DNA of 64,000 bases from assembly GCA_029448655.1 (NCBI GenBank), contig JACCLO010000001.1, positions 3,906,001-3,970,000 on the forward strand. Reading direction: 5' to 3'. Within the stretch, counting starts at the first letter, position 1. Each line of letters starts with the position of its first letter. Shown one piece after another: positions 33,358-45,195 of the stretch. This DNA comes from Wolfiporia cocos (taxonomy: Eukaryota > Basidiomycota > Agaricomycetes > Polyporales > Phaeolaceae). A model generated the notes under the pieces. That model did not search any database and was not told the origin of the DNA. It saw only the letters and a program-made list of their open reading frames with translations. Position numbers and translations under genes: made by a program.

Positions 33358-34524
33358 ATGGCACTAAACGGTGACTTCAGCTCTAACCGCCACACCGCGA
33401 GCTCTCAGGAATACGAGGTGCTCACTCGCCATCCAGAACTGTCGTTCGAGGACGCCAATATCGCTATTGTTACTGGTCGCCAATACTTCTTGGTTCACCA
33501 AGGCCTGCTATGTCACCACTCTCTCGTCTTGAGACAATCTGTCGATGCTCTCCAGAATGATGATGAAAAGCTACTGGAAGGTCACCGTGTTCTCCCTTTG
33601 CAGGATCCCCCGGAAGACATGGCCCATTTTCTTCGCGCTCTATATGGGTGAGCCGCTCGTCATATCTCTGGCGATTGTGTGCTAATATACGCCCTCTGCA
33701 TAAGTTTCTATCTTAACCTTGAAAGAATGGACTTCGACACAGCGTGTGCTTTGTTGCGAACCTCTACCAAATATGGGGTTGACGAACTTCGCAAAGAGGC
33801 CATCCGAGTCCTGACGCTTGCCTGGCCGAACTCGCTTGCGCAGTGGGAGTTACGAGAAAAGAAGGTTACGAGTCCAGCTGGTGTCTACTCACCGCGTCCT
33901 GCGTTGCCCCATCCTATGTAGGTCCTCAATCTATCATACATTTCCATGGGCACCATAGTGACCCTTCACAGTCTCGTCATCAATCTGGCCCGAGAAGCGA
34001 TCGTTCCCGAATTACTTCCCTCTGCGTTCTATGATCTCTCTCGCTATCTGCCAAGCCAGCTTGCATCCGGATATAACTGTACTCCGGATGGTAACAAACA
34101 ACATCTGTCCTTCGAAGACCTGCAAAGAGTCCTCAGAGGAAAGGAACAGGCAGCTCGCTTCTTCTCCACCTTCATCGTCAACGAGCTCGAAGGCAGGGAT
34201 CCGTCAGCCGCATGCATCCGCCGGAACGAGACGCATCCTGCCATGCAGCGCGCCTGCCAGGTCGCCTTCGAGGCGATCAACTTTGAGCTCATCCGCGACG
34301 TCAATAGCATGGTGTGCAACCGTAACTCCGATCCGCTGTTCGCGATCGCGGATAGCGTCCTGATGCAAACAAGGGAGGACATGCCGGGCGTCGAGAACAA
34401 GGCTATCTATCGGCCATGCGAAGCATGTCGGCTGGAATACGGAGCTGTTGTCGATGCCGTACGTGCAGACTTCTGGAGGAGGATACCGGGATGGTTTGAA
34501 CTGGAGGTGCCCAACTGGGAATGA
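33358..34524 (+). CDS. BTB/POZ domain protein
   Basis: Cytosolic or nuclear protein of a family greatly expanded in Agaricomycetes. The BTB fold shows as LSFEDANIAIVTGRQYFLVHQGLLCHHSLVLRQS, then a strand LPLQDPPEDMAHFLRALYG and YLNLERMDFDTACALLRTSTKYGVDELRKEAIRVLTLAWP. The C-terminal half carries the usual partner region: LVINLAREAIVPELLPSAFYDLSRYLP and a Cys/His-containing segment ending RIPGWFELEVPNWE. Two introns: one splits the Gly codon after ALYG, the second (donor GTGTCT within SPAG, acceptor ATAG) is less certain. These proteins usually mediate dimerisation or cullin-3 recruitment; no partner can be named here. Confidence 0.85.
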
Positions 34525-34798
34525 CTGCCATTGCTTATTTACGCGCCGAAGACCAGTGCTCTCGACTTGCTTCTGCCCTATCTCGTTGTCCATTGATCTA
34601 GTCTGTTATCTCTGCAATTTAAAAACCAACTTTGTTCTGTCACTTCGTGACGCTATGGATCTCGATTGATGTCCGATCGGATCTGATTTTCCATACGCCA
34701 CCTTGGCGCATATACTCAGCTCTTCAACGCATCCAGCGGTCTTCAACGCATCCAGCGGTCTCCCAGCGATCTGCCAGTCTTCAGAGAGTAAACCGGCC
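34525..34798 (+). promoter_or_regulatory. Spacer and promoter of SPO11
   Basis: Holds the BTB 3' end and the SPO11 upstream region. A 19-bp unit, TCTTCAACGCATCCAGCGG, is repeated exactly twice in tandem at 34721-34739 and 34740-34758, about 40-80 bp before the start codon. Confidence 0.55.
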
Positions 34799-36958
34799 AT
34801 GTCACTTGTCGAGACTGATATGACTGCGGACTACGAGATTGAGCTGTACTCTCATTCGGATACAGACGATGCCAGCGATGACTTGTTCATAGAGAACGAG
34901 GGCGCGGATGAGGTCTTGCTTTTCGACGCCGGGATCGAGGAAGATGAGGAGCTAGATGTGCATTATGTGGGCCCGCAGAGAGATCAGTGCGAGACGCTTC
35001 ACAGATTCGATGAGGATTTCGATGCCGACGTTCAGGACGAATCCACTGGCAGCGAAGCGCATTCAGACGCAGAAATCGACGAGCGGTATGAGCTTCGCTA
35101 ATCCTGGTTATCTCGAGACCTCATAGACATAGAGGGCAAACCATCGAGCGCCTGGAAAGCCTTGTTCTATCCCTGTTGTCACAGCTCGTTGCGAGCCTTC
35201 CCAGTGACATCGACTCACAAGCCAAGTGCAGCAGAGGCAAAAAGATCATCTTGCAGGTGGCAGATCGTCGAAAGTCATCTATAGATGGGTAAGCACCTTG
35301 ATGCTCGAGGCTGCCTAGTGACCGGTCGAATGCTGGACAGTGCGACAGCGACCCGCGAAATCAAGTTCCCGCAACGGAGTCGAGGTCCCAGCATCAAACC
35401 AATCGGTAAGTACAATTGCGGAGCTATTTGAATGTTTTGGCTCACCCCGCATATCAGCACAACTATTCAAAGTCGTGAATTTAATGCACGAAGCTCTAGT
35501 AAACAACGTACCTACCACCAAACGGTATGGAATCATTTCGCTTGGAGACTTGAATGCTGACGACACGATTGCTCAGAGATATGTATTACAAAGATGTAGA
35601 GTTGTTTAAATCTCAGTCGGTTGTTGACCGGGTGAGCTTTCCCTGAACTATCGTTTATTTGAGTTCTATACCGTCAACGTTCTAGCTTGTGGACGACGTG
35701 GCAGCGTCTCTCAATCTCGGTCGGGCTGATTTAGGCGTTGTAAGTAGGAATACTGTGTGACATGACCTCTGGCTAGACCTGCACTGGTAGCGCGCCTCGT
35801 CTAAAGGGTTGATCGCCGGGTCTGGCTTGATCATCCACCTAGAGGAGGGCGGCACCATCGACATCAACGACAACGAAGTCAGGCAACGCCCATGAGAACA
35901 CAGACAACCGCTAACGTTACACACAGAGCTCTCTCATTCCACCTGCTGAGGAGATCTCCCGGTTTGAAGTGACGGACGACCTGTCATGGGTTCTCATTGT
36001 TGAGAAAGAGGTATGCTTATCCGCTGTATGCGGGCCGGCGATATGACGCATCTCCTAGGCCGTCTTCCAAACCCTGTGCCGCCTCAAGTTCGCCAACAAC
36101 CCATCCTTGCCGGGCTTAGGCATCATTATTACGGTGAAGTTGTAAAAGTTGCCTGCGGTCATTCGGTTGTTGACTGAGGAAAAGGGCAAGGGGTATCCGG
36201 ATGTCGCTACAAGGCAGCTCGTGAAAACGCTTTCGGATAACCTCCCGCCGCAGTACGCATCCCATGTCTAATCGTTTAACTTACGTGATGACTGAGTAAG
36301 ACGCAGCATCCCTCTCCTCGCCCTCGTTGACGGAGACGCTTACGGCCTCGACATCCTCTCTGTCTACAAATATGGCAGTATGAGCATGCAGCACGAGAAC
36401 GAGAGGCTAGCTGCGGAAAGCGTTAAATGGCTCGGCATTATGACGAGCGAGCTAGCTACGTGAGCCACTGATATATCATTTACTTACCGGAGTGTTACAG
36501 GTTGACGGCCATTTGTCTTGTCTAGGCTGGGGATTTCAAAGGACGCACTGCTGCCAATTACCAAACACGATGAGAAAAAGGTCAGTGCTGTGTCGGGGAG
36601 CTAACGAGCGGACAGCCTGGAGCTGAGTGTAAAATCGAACTAGGCGTTGTCGATGCTGCGGCGGACGAACCTGCCGAGACATTGGCGGTGCGTTCCTGCT
36701 GCTACTGTATCTCATGATATTCTTCACGAGCCTTTGCGGACATGCAGAAAAGAGCTGCAGTACATGCTGCATAATCGCCGTAAAGCGGAAATTGAGATTA
36801 TCACCGATGGTTCGCTCAAAGCGAGCGGTGACAACCATCATGACGACTCGGAAGCAGTTCACACCCCTGGATCTAAGCTTCCGTCGTTGCGATCATACCA
36901 AGAACCTATGCTTGTGCGGTACCTGCTCGGGAAGATTTCGCTTCGGATCGTGAAATGA
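34799..36958 (+). CDS. SPO11: Meiotic double-strand-break transesterase Spo11
   Basis: Topoisomerase VI A-like protein that makes meiotic DNA breaks in the nucleus. After an acidic N-terminal exon (34799-35085, about 95 residues rich in Asp/Glu) the chain continues TIERLESLVLSLLSQLV, then REIKFPQRSRGPSI and AQLFKVVNLMHEALV. The catalytic 5Y-CAP motif is TTKRDMYYKDVELF with the active-site Tyr. Next is QSVVDRLVDDVAASLNLGRADLGVRASSKGLIAG. The Toprim domain shows the metal Glu in LIVEKEAVFQTL and the D-x-D site in LALVDGDAYGLDILSVYKYGS, with ITGKGYPDVATRQL between. The C-terminal part has LPRHWRKELQYMLHNRRKAEIE. At least ten introns are needed. The acidic exon joins through donor GTATGAG at 35086 in the right phase, so it is the protein's N-terminus and not a separate gene. 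All catalytic residues appear intact. Confidence 0.9.
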
Positions 36959-37343
36959 ATGACGAGGAATTGCGTTTTCAGGGCGTCAACGCCTCGTCGT
37001 TGTGGATGGAGATTTCGGGATACTCAGAGCCACATTACCTCACCCGTATTATGCTTATGCGTATATATCCCTAACGGATGACTAATGTATCGTTACTACC
37101 ACGGACTGTACACGGTGTTCTTACACATAGATATGCAACAGACATTCTTAATCGTGATCATTGAGCAATACACTCGACTGTCCGCCGAAATGGAATCGAT
37201 GTCAGGTATCTTAGTCCAAACGAGTGCATGTAGTTGGGATATACTAATCGAACAGTCCGAAGATGCAATGTGATGAGATGCTGCGGATTATACGGTGACT
37301 TGCGTAAACGAATCCACACCCCAGACTAATTTTGTCCATATGA
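36959..37343. other. Convergent spacer
   Basis: Between the 3' ends of SPO11 and the single-pass membrane protein. Nothing recognised. Confidence 0.4.
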
Positions 37344-38305
37344 TCATGAAGACGCTGTGATAGTCTCCCCTGAGCCCTGCCGCTCCGCTGCCGGCGGGTA
37401 CGTGTTTGAATGCTCGCCGCTACGAGTGGCGTCCGCGCTCGCGCCGGGAATATAGGAGTCACGCTGGCGATTGATGAGTAGTCCGTGGATGTTCTCTACG
37501 CGCGCGGAATCGTTTAGGTAACTTGACATGGTTGACTGCCGAGACAGCGGCGTCGGCCCGCGCTCGAATTCGCCAACAACATTGTCGGCCCAGGAGCTGT
37601 CAGAATGTCCCATTGAGCTCGGGCCCGGCTGCGGCGTACGGTAGGCGCCTGTGTCGGACGTGTCCGAATGCGGCTCGGTGTTGGTGGCATGCCCATCGAC
37701 GGAAGGGTCGTCGAATGATGCGTCATCGTCGAGTTCGCCATGTCCGGCCTCACTGTACGGGTTAGGAAGGGTCGCAGACGAAGGGAGGGCCATGTGCGCG
37801 GGCGTCGTGAGCAGGACGCTATTGCGGGGCAAGCGGATCTCGGGGACTTCCTGAGCGGGCGTGGTCTCGAATGCGTACAGCGTGGACGAGCGCAGGCTTG
37901 GCGGGCTGATCATAGATGGAGTGCGGGGCAGAAGAAGCGTGGGGATCAGAGGCTGCCGGGTGTCGAGATCGGAAATGACGCTCTCGACGATGGTGCTTGT
38001 CTGGCTCGGCTGTCGCTTCAGCGGTGCGCTTTTGAGCTCGGTCAGCTGCTGCTCGGACTGGTAGTCCGGCTTGGGGACCTTGCGCCGTATACTCATGATC
38101 AGTATCGTCCACAGCAGGAACACAATGACGACTGTGGGCAGGATCCCTGTTCAGTCATAGGGTGTCGTCTCGAGGACACGGCGTGCTTACCACTCTCGAC
38201 CACGATTGCCGCGAAGGCACCCTTACTAAGACCGGAGTCACAGGTGAAGACGGCAGCCCTTGCCCACGAGGGCGCGAAGATGAGAAGGAGGACTGGCAGC
38301 AGCAT
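37344..38305 (-). CDS. Putative secretory-pathway single-pass membrane protein, disordered tail
   Basis: The start ATG opens a signal peptide (MLLPVLLLIFAPSWARA), a short outer segment with one Cys (AVFTCDSGLSKGAF), and a transmembrane helix (ILPTVVIVFLLWTILIM) formed across a 40-odd-nt intron, followed by a positive stop (SIRRKVPK). The remaining about 240 residues are Ser/Thr/Pro/Asp-rich and probably cytosolic and disordered. This is the shape of small type I membrane adaptors or sensors. No family recognised. It is divergent from CDC6 (about 600 bp apart). Confidence 0.65.
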
Positions 38306-38801
38306 CGGGGACAAGTGCTGTAGCACAGACGGGGTGGTTCAGCTGAAGGGCAAAAATGAGATGAGATGTATAATGCGGTGGGAAGGGGCTATATATAAGA
38401 CACATACTGTGGGCTACCGCGGGTCGGCATACACAGCCCGAAAGATGGGAACGACATCGAGCGGATAGTCTGATGTCTTATGTAGCAGCAGACGCAAGGC
38501 GCTAGCATGGTTCCGGCGCAGCAACCGCCAACCATGTCCGAGGCACGCAACGGTGGTAAACGATGATGCGCGCGGTAAGTCTGGCTGTGGCTGAGGTCTC
38601 CCAGAGCCAGCGAGCCAAAGCGAGCCTCGTCGCCACGCAGGCTTGCCGTGCACGTGCGCCGCGGCGTGCGGTGATCACGTGGCTCCGTGCTCCGCGGCGC
38701 AGCGGAGATAGAAAGCGTGTCAACTCCGCAGCGCTTAATATATTGTACGCGCGCCCGCAATTTCTGCTTCGTCCTTTCCTCCATCTGCATCACCGCCCGT
38801 C

Positions 38802-38807
38802 ACGCGT
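38802..38807. promoter_or_regulatory. MCB-like box (ACGCGT), CDC6 distal
   Basis: Palindromic ACGCGT, the site bound by the MBF G1/S factor in yeasts, 96 bp before the CDC6 ATG. The hexamer also occurs by chance in GC-rich coding sequence elsewhere in the window. Confidence 0.45.
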
Positions 38808-38872
38808 CAACATCTACCCGGACTTGTTGCTGCGCCCCACGCCAGCTCATACCTTGCTCCGGCAGCCCTCGA

Positions 38873-38878
38873 ACGCGT
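38873..38878. promoter_or_regulatory. MCB-like box (ACGCGT), CDC6 proximal
   Basis: Second ACGCGT, 25 bp before the CDC6 ATG and 71 bp from the first. Paired boxes are typical of G1/S genes; this one may lie within the transcribed leader. Confidence 0.4.
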
Positions 38879-38902
38879 CCTTTCCTGCTGTGGCCCACCA
38901 CA

Positions 38903-41068
38903 ATGCCTTCGCCACGCAACACCATCCTGGGCAAGCGTCCCCACCAGTCGTCAGCCGACCCGACCTCATCCTCTGATCCTGCATGCGATCTGGGTCATGG
39001 GCTATTTCTGCCAACCCCCGATCCGACCCCCAACGCGAAACGACCAAGGATATCGGTCACGCAGACTGATGACGACTCTAACAAGGAGAACATCCCGCCT
39101 TTCGTGGGCGAGGTGATCAACGGCCCATCGCCAAGATCGACGCGTTCATTGCGCCGCACGACCTCTGGCTCTTCAACGACGCGATCGCGTAACAGTGAGT
39201 ACCGTCGGACGCGACTTGACACGTGCCTAATGGCATACAGCCCCTCGCAGACGCGCGTCCGCGACGCCTCTGCTAGCAACGCCGTCTAGCTCAAGCTCGA
39301 CAGATTCTTCTTTGCCCGCAACCCCGCCTCCCACCCCTCCATCAGTCTTACTCCCTCTGCATGTTCGGGCCAGAGCGCTTCTGCGTCCGACGTGTAACAG
39401 CCTCACAGATATCGCGGGACGCCACAGCGAATCCGATGCCATCCAAAAATTCACTACCTCGTTGTTGAACGGCAGCGAAGCCGAGCAACCTGAATCATCA
39501 GTGCTATACATCTCTGGATCACCCGGAACAGGCAAGACTGCGTTGGTGAACGCGGTCCTCCACAAGTTGCGTGAGGACCTTGAGGATCACCAGGTGACGC
39601 TCGTGTCCGTAAATTGCATGGCCCTCAATGGGATCGATGCTATCTGGGCGCGACTTGCGGAGGGCCTGGATGTCGACGCTCAGCGTACCGTCAAGGGCCG
39701 AAGGGGCAGGAAGCTCAAGGAAACCCCTAGCCAGCTCGTCGAGCGCTTGCTCGCGGAGCGCGGGTCAAAATGGTACGTTAGTTTTTCCGGTCCGATAAGC
39801 TGCTGCTTGACTGAGACTGCTGCAGCATTATCCTGCTTGACGAGCTCGACCACATCACTTCCTGCACACAGTCTCTTAACTCCCTGTTCACCCTCGCGAA
39901 TGCCCATGCCTCCAACCTCAGGCTCATCGGCATTGCGAATACTCATACCCTGACATCCTCGTCATCAACCACGCTTTCAGTACAATCACTCACTGGCGTG
40001 AAGACTCTACACTTTGCTCCATATACTCCTCAGCAACTGCTTCAGATCTTGACTGCCCGCCTTTCACCATTGCTAGAGGACCCCATCCCCGAAAGCGCGG
40101 AACGCGCAAAGAAGTTCCTTCCCACGCCGACTTTGACCCTGCTCACGAAGAAAGTCGCGTCCCAAACCGGCGACGTCCGTGCTACCTTCGAGGTCCTACG
40201 CGGCGCGATTGACCTCGCTGTCGCGGCGACAGTGACCCCGGACTCGCTGGACATGCCAGCGCCAGTCGTCACCCCTCCGCACATCCTTTCCGCGCTTAAG
40301 GCACACTCGCCTGCCGCGGCCTCTGCGCGCCCGGCTAAACTCGCATCGGCGACGGCCCCCGCTGCCGCTGCAATGGCGACCAGCAGGCCAGTCGACAGCG
40401 AAATCGTCGCAAAAGTGCGCGGGCTCGGCCTGCAATCGCGCCTCGTTCTCCTCGTCATGCTCTTGGCCCGTAAGCGTCTCGACGCGGGATTGACTCTCTC
40501 TGGCTCCCTCACGGCCTCCGGTCCCAGCCCGCCGCGTTCGCCGATCAAACGCACCGCGTCCATGAGCGCCGCTGCATCCCCCCGTAAGGCGGCCCCACCC
40601 CCACCGTCAACGTCGATGGATACGACGCAGCTGCACGCATTCTACAGCGCGATCCTCACGCGTAGCGACGCCGCGCTCTTCGCGCCAGTCTCGCGCAGCG
40701 AGTTCGGCGATCTCCTCGGCGTGCTCGAGACCGTGGGCCTCGTCCTGCTATCGAGCGCGGGGGGGATGCCCGGCACTCCATCCAAGACGCCGCGCAAGGG
40801 CCTGAAACGCACAACCTCGTTCAATGCGGGCAAGGGCAGCCAAGACGTGCGCCTCGTCGAGACTGTGCGCACGGAGGAAGTCGCACGCGGGCTCGGGATC
40901 GCCGCTGGTACCGATGCCAGCAACGAGGCACCCGCCGCGGTAGATGTACGCGAGGAAGAGGTGTGCGCAATCTGGGAACGTGAGCACGCGCGAATTGCAC
41001 GGGAGACGAAGGCCATGGCCCGCGCCGCGAAACCGGCAGACGTGTTCGAGGACGCAATGGAGGCTTGA
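38903..41068 (+). CDS. CDC6: Replication licensing ATPase Cdc6/Cdc18
   Basis: Loads MCM helicase at origins with ORC and Cdt1. Three exons (38903-39194, 39241-39772, 39826-41068) give 688 residues. The N-terminal 130 residues are disordered, Ser/Thr/Pro-rich and basic, with several S/T-P sites suited to CDK control and the stretch NKENIPP. The AAA+ core has Walker A GSPGTGKT, Walker B IILLDELD (with the second intron just before it), sensor I-like IGIANTH, and the lid with QTGDVRATFEVLRGAIDLA. The C-terminal winged-helix part begins at LQSRLVLLVMLLARKRL and includes LHAFYSAILTRSDAALFAPVSRSEFGDLLGVLETVGLV. A Pro/Ser insert (SGPSPPRSPIKR) interrupts that domain. Start ATG lies directly after the ACGCGT-containing leader. 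Confidence 0.93.
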
Positions 41069-41483
41069 TTGCGATTGCCATGCCCTCCCGTCAAGCTCAA
41101 TCTAAAGTTGCAATAGCCTGCCGAAGGCGAAGTGTATTCTGATAAACCAATGACTCCACCCAAGCTGTGCTCCGTGTATTCGTGTCCGTCTTCGTTCCAC
41201 TGCAATTTTTCGCTGTACCGTTTCCTCTCGTCAATGTCCCGTTCTCATTCGCATCAATGTTCGGAGTCGGAAAAGAACAATCGGTTTGTAGAAAAAAGTC
41301 TTGGCATTTGTGTCTATTGTACTCTTCATCTTGCTCAATCACAATCTCTCCCTGCTGGAATCAATGTGTCCGAGAATATCGTTGATCAGAGCCATAAGCG
41401 TAAGCACAAGACTCAAAATGCTGAGACTATTCACTGCATGCGATGTATACATCATGTAACACCAACATAGACATGCTATTGAT
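41069..41483. other. Convergent spacer
   Basis: Between the 3' ends of CDC6 and the gamma-tubulin complex gene. No feature recognised. Confidence 0.4.
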
Positions 41484-44400
41484 CTATTTCCAGTATTCTG
41501 CGACGTCCAAGCGGACAAGCAGATCCCGTAAGTTGAGGGTCAGGGTTCCTTCCGCATGTGCCAAGATGGTCTCCGCGGCGCGCATGTCATCAGGCGGGCG
41601 TGATGAACCCGACTTCCTATCCACCAATGCCCGGAGCACTTGTATCTAAGCATTTCGTCAGCGTATACCCCAATCTTCAGCCAAAGCGACACAGACCAAA
41701 GTGGTCATCTTCCTCTTGAACACATTCCATAGGTCTTCCAGAGGCTGTACAGCCTGATATTCCTCCAGTCGACCCGTTTGCCGGTCTCCGGCAATAAGAG
41801 CAAGCTCCAAGACGAGCTCAAGGCATCCGCGGAGGAGATCGCCTACTTTCTTCTGGCCCGACCGCAGCAGGCACGCGTTGAGAATGTCATCGAGCACCCG
41901 CGAGTGATACGCGGTCAGCGCGAAAGCATCGGGAAAGTCGCGCAGGATATTCGTGCCGGGCCCGGACAGCTTGTCGAGGAAGATGTCAAAGTTCCTACCA
42001 ATGGCGGTGTCGTAGACGTAGGACGAGAGAGAGGTTACGAATGATTGGGCGACGAAGCGGAAGTGCAGGAGTAACTTGTTTGATTGTGAGAATGTGGGGA
42101 AGAGCGGGGTGGACGTAGTACGCGTCATGCGGTAGAGAGCCGCAATGGCATTCGAGACTAGTAGCGCGTTTTATGAGACTTCACAAGCTGCGAGTGAAGC
42201 GGCCTACCTCTCATTAGTCGTAAGTTGAAGGCGAAGACTCGGTGGTACTTGGCCAATATGCTGGGTGTAATCAGGACGTCCAAGGGTTTCGGTGGCTTGT
42301 AGTCCATGTACAGGAAGTCCAACGACCTATGAGAGGGTATTTGGGTCACGCCTTTCCCGATCATGACATTTACCGTGGACTTACTCTATTGCTAAGTGAG
42401 GAGGTATTAACAGTATGCAAGAATGGTACCAAATATGGATACATACATAGCGGATTAAGCCATTTTTCTTGCCCTGTGCCTGCAGGTAGGTCACGAATTG
42501 CGAAGCCCAACCTCGACTCCGCATCCTGCAGAATCCGCTCCTGAGCATCTCCCTTGCGCAGGTCACGGTCACGCTGATCCAGTGTCGCTTCCAGCGAATC
42601 GACAATGACTGTCCGCAGATGATAGCTTAGATCGGCGCCTCCAGGTGGCCATGTGTCCCCCTCCATAAGCGAAGCCGACAACCCGACCGGCCATCTCTTG
42701 GAGGACTTGCCACTGCTTGTCCGACTGTGGGGGGCGAGCGACGGCCGAGAGTGCCTATGTCTCTTCATACGCAGACTGGGCGTAAGTTGCGTCCGCTCGT
42801 CAGAATCGGAGAACAGAGCGACTTCCAGCCTCGACTTGAATGCGTGAGATGTTAGGAGAAGATAACCCTGCAGCAGCGTCAAGTGCATGCAGAAGTTAAG
42901 CTGATCAGTAGGCGAGAGAAAGACGGAGACGAGGGCCCCTGAGAGGGAATCAATGTGATGAACTAGAGGAGACAGGACCAGACTAGTGAGTTGCGACAAG
43001 GACGGCGTCAACGATGGTAGCGACGAATGAAAGTTGATCAGAAATTGCTGCAATGTCACTGTCTCTACCCCGTCGGAAGCAGACTGTGTCGAGTTAGACG
43101 GAATACTGGTGCCTGGAGGAAGATCAAAGATGGCAAATTGCTTCAACTCATCTTTGTAAACTCGCTGCTCGACGGCATCTAAATCGTCTTCTGGAGAGTC
43201 TGCACCATTCGTTCCATTGTAGTGAATCGTCCGTCCATTCCATGCCGCGGAAACCTCTGCTGTTGTCCAAAGCCACCTGATAATCGGGTTGTTGGCTTGG
43301 CTGTTGAGCAAGTGATGGTCGGGCTGAGCTTGATACAATAACTTGAGAGATTTTCTGGCTTTGGGGAGTACTTCTGCGATTTCCGCCTGCATGAAACACG
43401 GCAACGGTTCCTCGTGCACTTCGTCCTCGTCGTATATCTCCTCTTCTTCGGCTCTATCAATGTCTGTATCCAGCTCTAGTGGGTCTCGTCCAGATGTCCG
43501 CAGAACAGGGGGGTCAAACGATGGGCTGCCTGTCGAGATGTATCCGACGGACTGGCAAATCTGCTGGAAATAATCCTGCGAGCAGATAGTGAGCATGTAT
43601 GCAAGCATGGCAACGAGCATTCGCGACGATCTTCGCTCAAGGTGATCGTCTAGATGTTTGTATATTCTCGAGAGCAGTTCCGCAGGCGTTGTGGGGAGCT
43701 TCGAGTAGTCAGAAGGTTCCATGTGTTCTTCCTGCCATTCATTAAGTTTAGTCCACATAAGTGCATCGGATAACGCACCCTACAGCACAGTAGGGCAAGT
43801 GATTTCAAGATGTCTTCCGCCTCTGCTTGATGCACCCAGGAGGCAGCCAGTGCGGCAACTTCTCCTGGAGATGGTCCGGAAGCCAGATCGGAAAATACAA
43901 CTGTAGCTATCTCTCGACGTAGATGGTCCAACACTGAAGATAAAGCATGCGCGAAAGCATGGAGGACTGAATCTGCGCGTGAATGTCTGATGCGTATCTA
44001 AATCGGTCATCACACTACGTTGTTCCATGTGAGAACGTACTTCGTTCGGAGGGTGCTAGCCACAATCTCCAGGCGGCGCATGAGCGTGCCAATGGTAGAA
44101 AAGCGCTGTACCAGACTTTAAATGACAGTTGAACCCAGGTTCGTGAGATAATGCGGATGTCCCTACCTGGAACTGACGACTTCATCGGTGCCGGTCAGGG
44201 CTATGGTTCCTGTCTTGCCAGCCTCGAGTCCCCTCAGGACGAATTTCTCAGAACGATCGTCCCAGACATAGATGGTAGACGAAGTGCCTGTGAGCGAGAG
44301 CTGAAGCGATTGCAGGAATTCTCGGGGAGTCATATACACCAGCTGAACAGCTGGATCATGAAAGGGCGGTCGAACACTGGTGATATCGATAAAGTATAAG

Positions 44401-44907
44401 ATGTATAATTCTGCATCATCTAAATCTTCTACTAACTGATACCGTACTGAAGCGAATGTCTGTCTGTCTTGTTGAGACAGAAACGCAGAAGGCGTTACTT
44501 TTGCGTTAAATGATGGACGAAGGGTATCCCATGACATAATGCCATTCTATTCGCGTATAATCAGACTGTAGCAGCATAGTATCACAATATTTTTTATTTT
44601 GGATACTTACGTATTTGATGGTGGATTTGTGCTCACGGATGTGTGTCCACACATCGTTGTGTACCGTGCGCTGCGCCTCATTGTGCTCCGGTATGTCGTC
44701 ACCCAAAGCCTCGAGTTCAGGAGGCAATTGAGGCAGAAAGTCCTTCCGAGGCTCGAAATCACTCAACAGATTCAGGGTATCCATTATCGGGTCCTGGGGC
44801 TTGTCCGTCAAGCGCGGTATGAAGAACCCAGGAAGGATGTCGGGGAGTGATTCTGTGCATGGCAGAGATATATCAGAGCACTCAAGATCATGTATTATTG
44901 ACGACAT
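41484..44907 (-). CDS. Gamma-tubulin complex component (Spc97/Spc98, GCP family)
   Basis: Microtubule nucleation factor at spindle pole bodies. The N-terminus (MSSIIHDLECSD) leads to ILPGFFIPRL, SFNAKVTPSAFLSQQDR, YQLVEDLDDAELYI and YMTPREFLQSLQLSLTGTSS, a segment typical of the larger GCP5/GCP6-like members. GRIP1 region: FRHAHAxx-like VASTLR, then LREIATVVFSDLASGPS. The big exon (42370-43758) has ICQSVGYISTGSPSFDPP, an acidic loop, and GRIP2 beginning around WLNPLCM/SLDFLYMDYKPPKPLDVLITPSILAKYHRVFAFNLRL, then LHFRFVAQSFVTSLSSYVYDTAIG and a final AETILAHAEGTLTLNLRDLLVRLDVAEYWK. About nine or more introns. Assignment to GCP4, GCP5 or GCP6 is not settled. It is divergent from DBF4 (288 bp apart). 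Confidence 0.82.
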
Positions 44908-45195
44908 AAATCCAGAGGTATATGGTCAGAATGCCCGAGATTTCCATCCACTAGCGAGAAGAGAGCCACAATCCACAGTGGCACCGTGACCCGGCTTCGC
45001 GTACGGTCACATTGAGGTCACAAACACGTGCCGCACTGATGAACCCGTCTGTAACAACTCGTCACGCGTCGGCCGCAAGTCTCCACCTCCTACCATCTCC
45101 CTCGACGCCTCCCCGCTGGCTTTTCTTGCATAGTGCACAGCTCATTGGGCTGCTTAGTGCAACACTATTTTTGAGCCGCCTCGACCCGGGACTCG
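44908..45195 (+). promoter_or_regulatory. Divergent promoter, gamma-tubulin complex gene and DBF4
   Basis: Short 288-bp shared upstream region with one ACGCGT box and an E-box CACGTG at about 45026. Confidence 0.5.
45064..45069. promoter_or_regulatory. MCB-like box (ACGCGT) upstream of DBF4
   Basis: Palindromic ACGCGT 127 bp before the DBF4 ATG, in the same kind of position as the boxes before CDC6. It could serve either divergent gene. Confidence 0.45.

Larger units (their letters stand above)
38306..38902 (+). promoter_or_regulatory. Divergent promoter region upstream of CDC6
   Basis: A 597-bp spacer between divergent genes. Two ACGCGT boxes lie close to the CDC6 start, and an AT-rich TTAATATATTG stretch lies near 38737. 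Confidence 0.5.

Noticed and set aside
34799..35101. Separate small acidic protein gene before SPO11
   Set aside because: Its open frame contains a good intron donor (GTATGAG) in phase with the next SPO11 exon, so it is treated as the SPO11 N-terminus.
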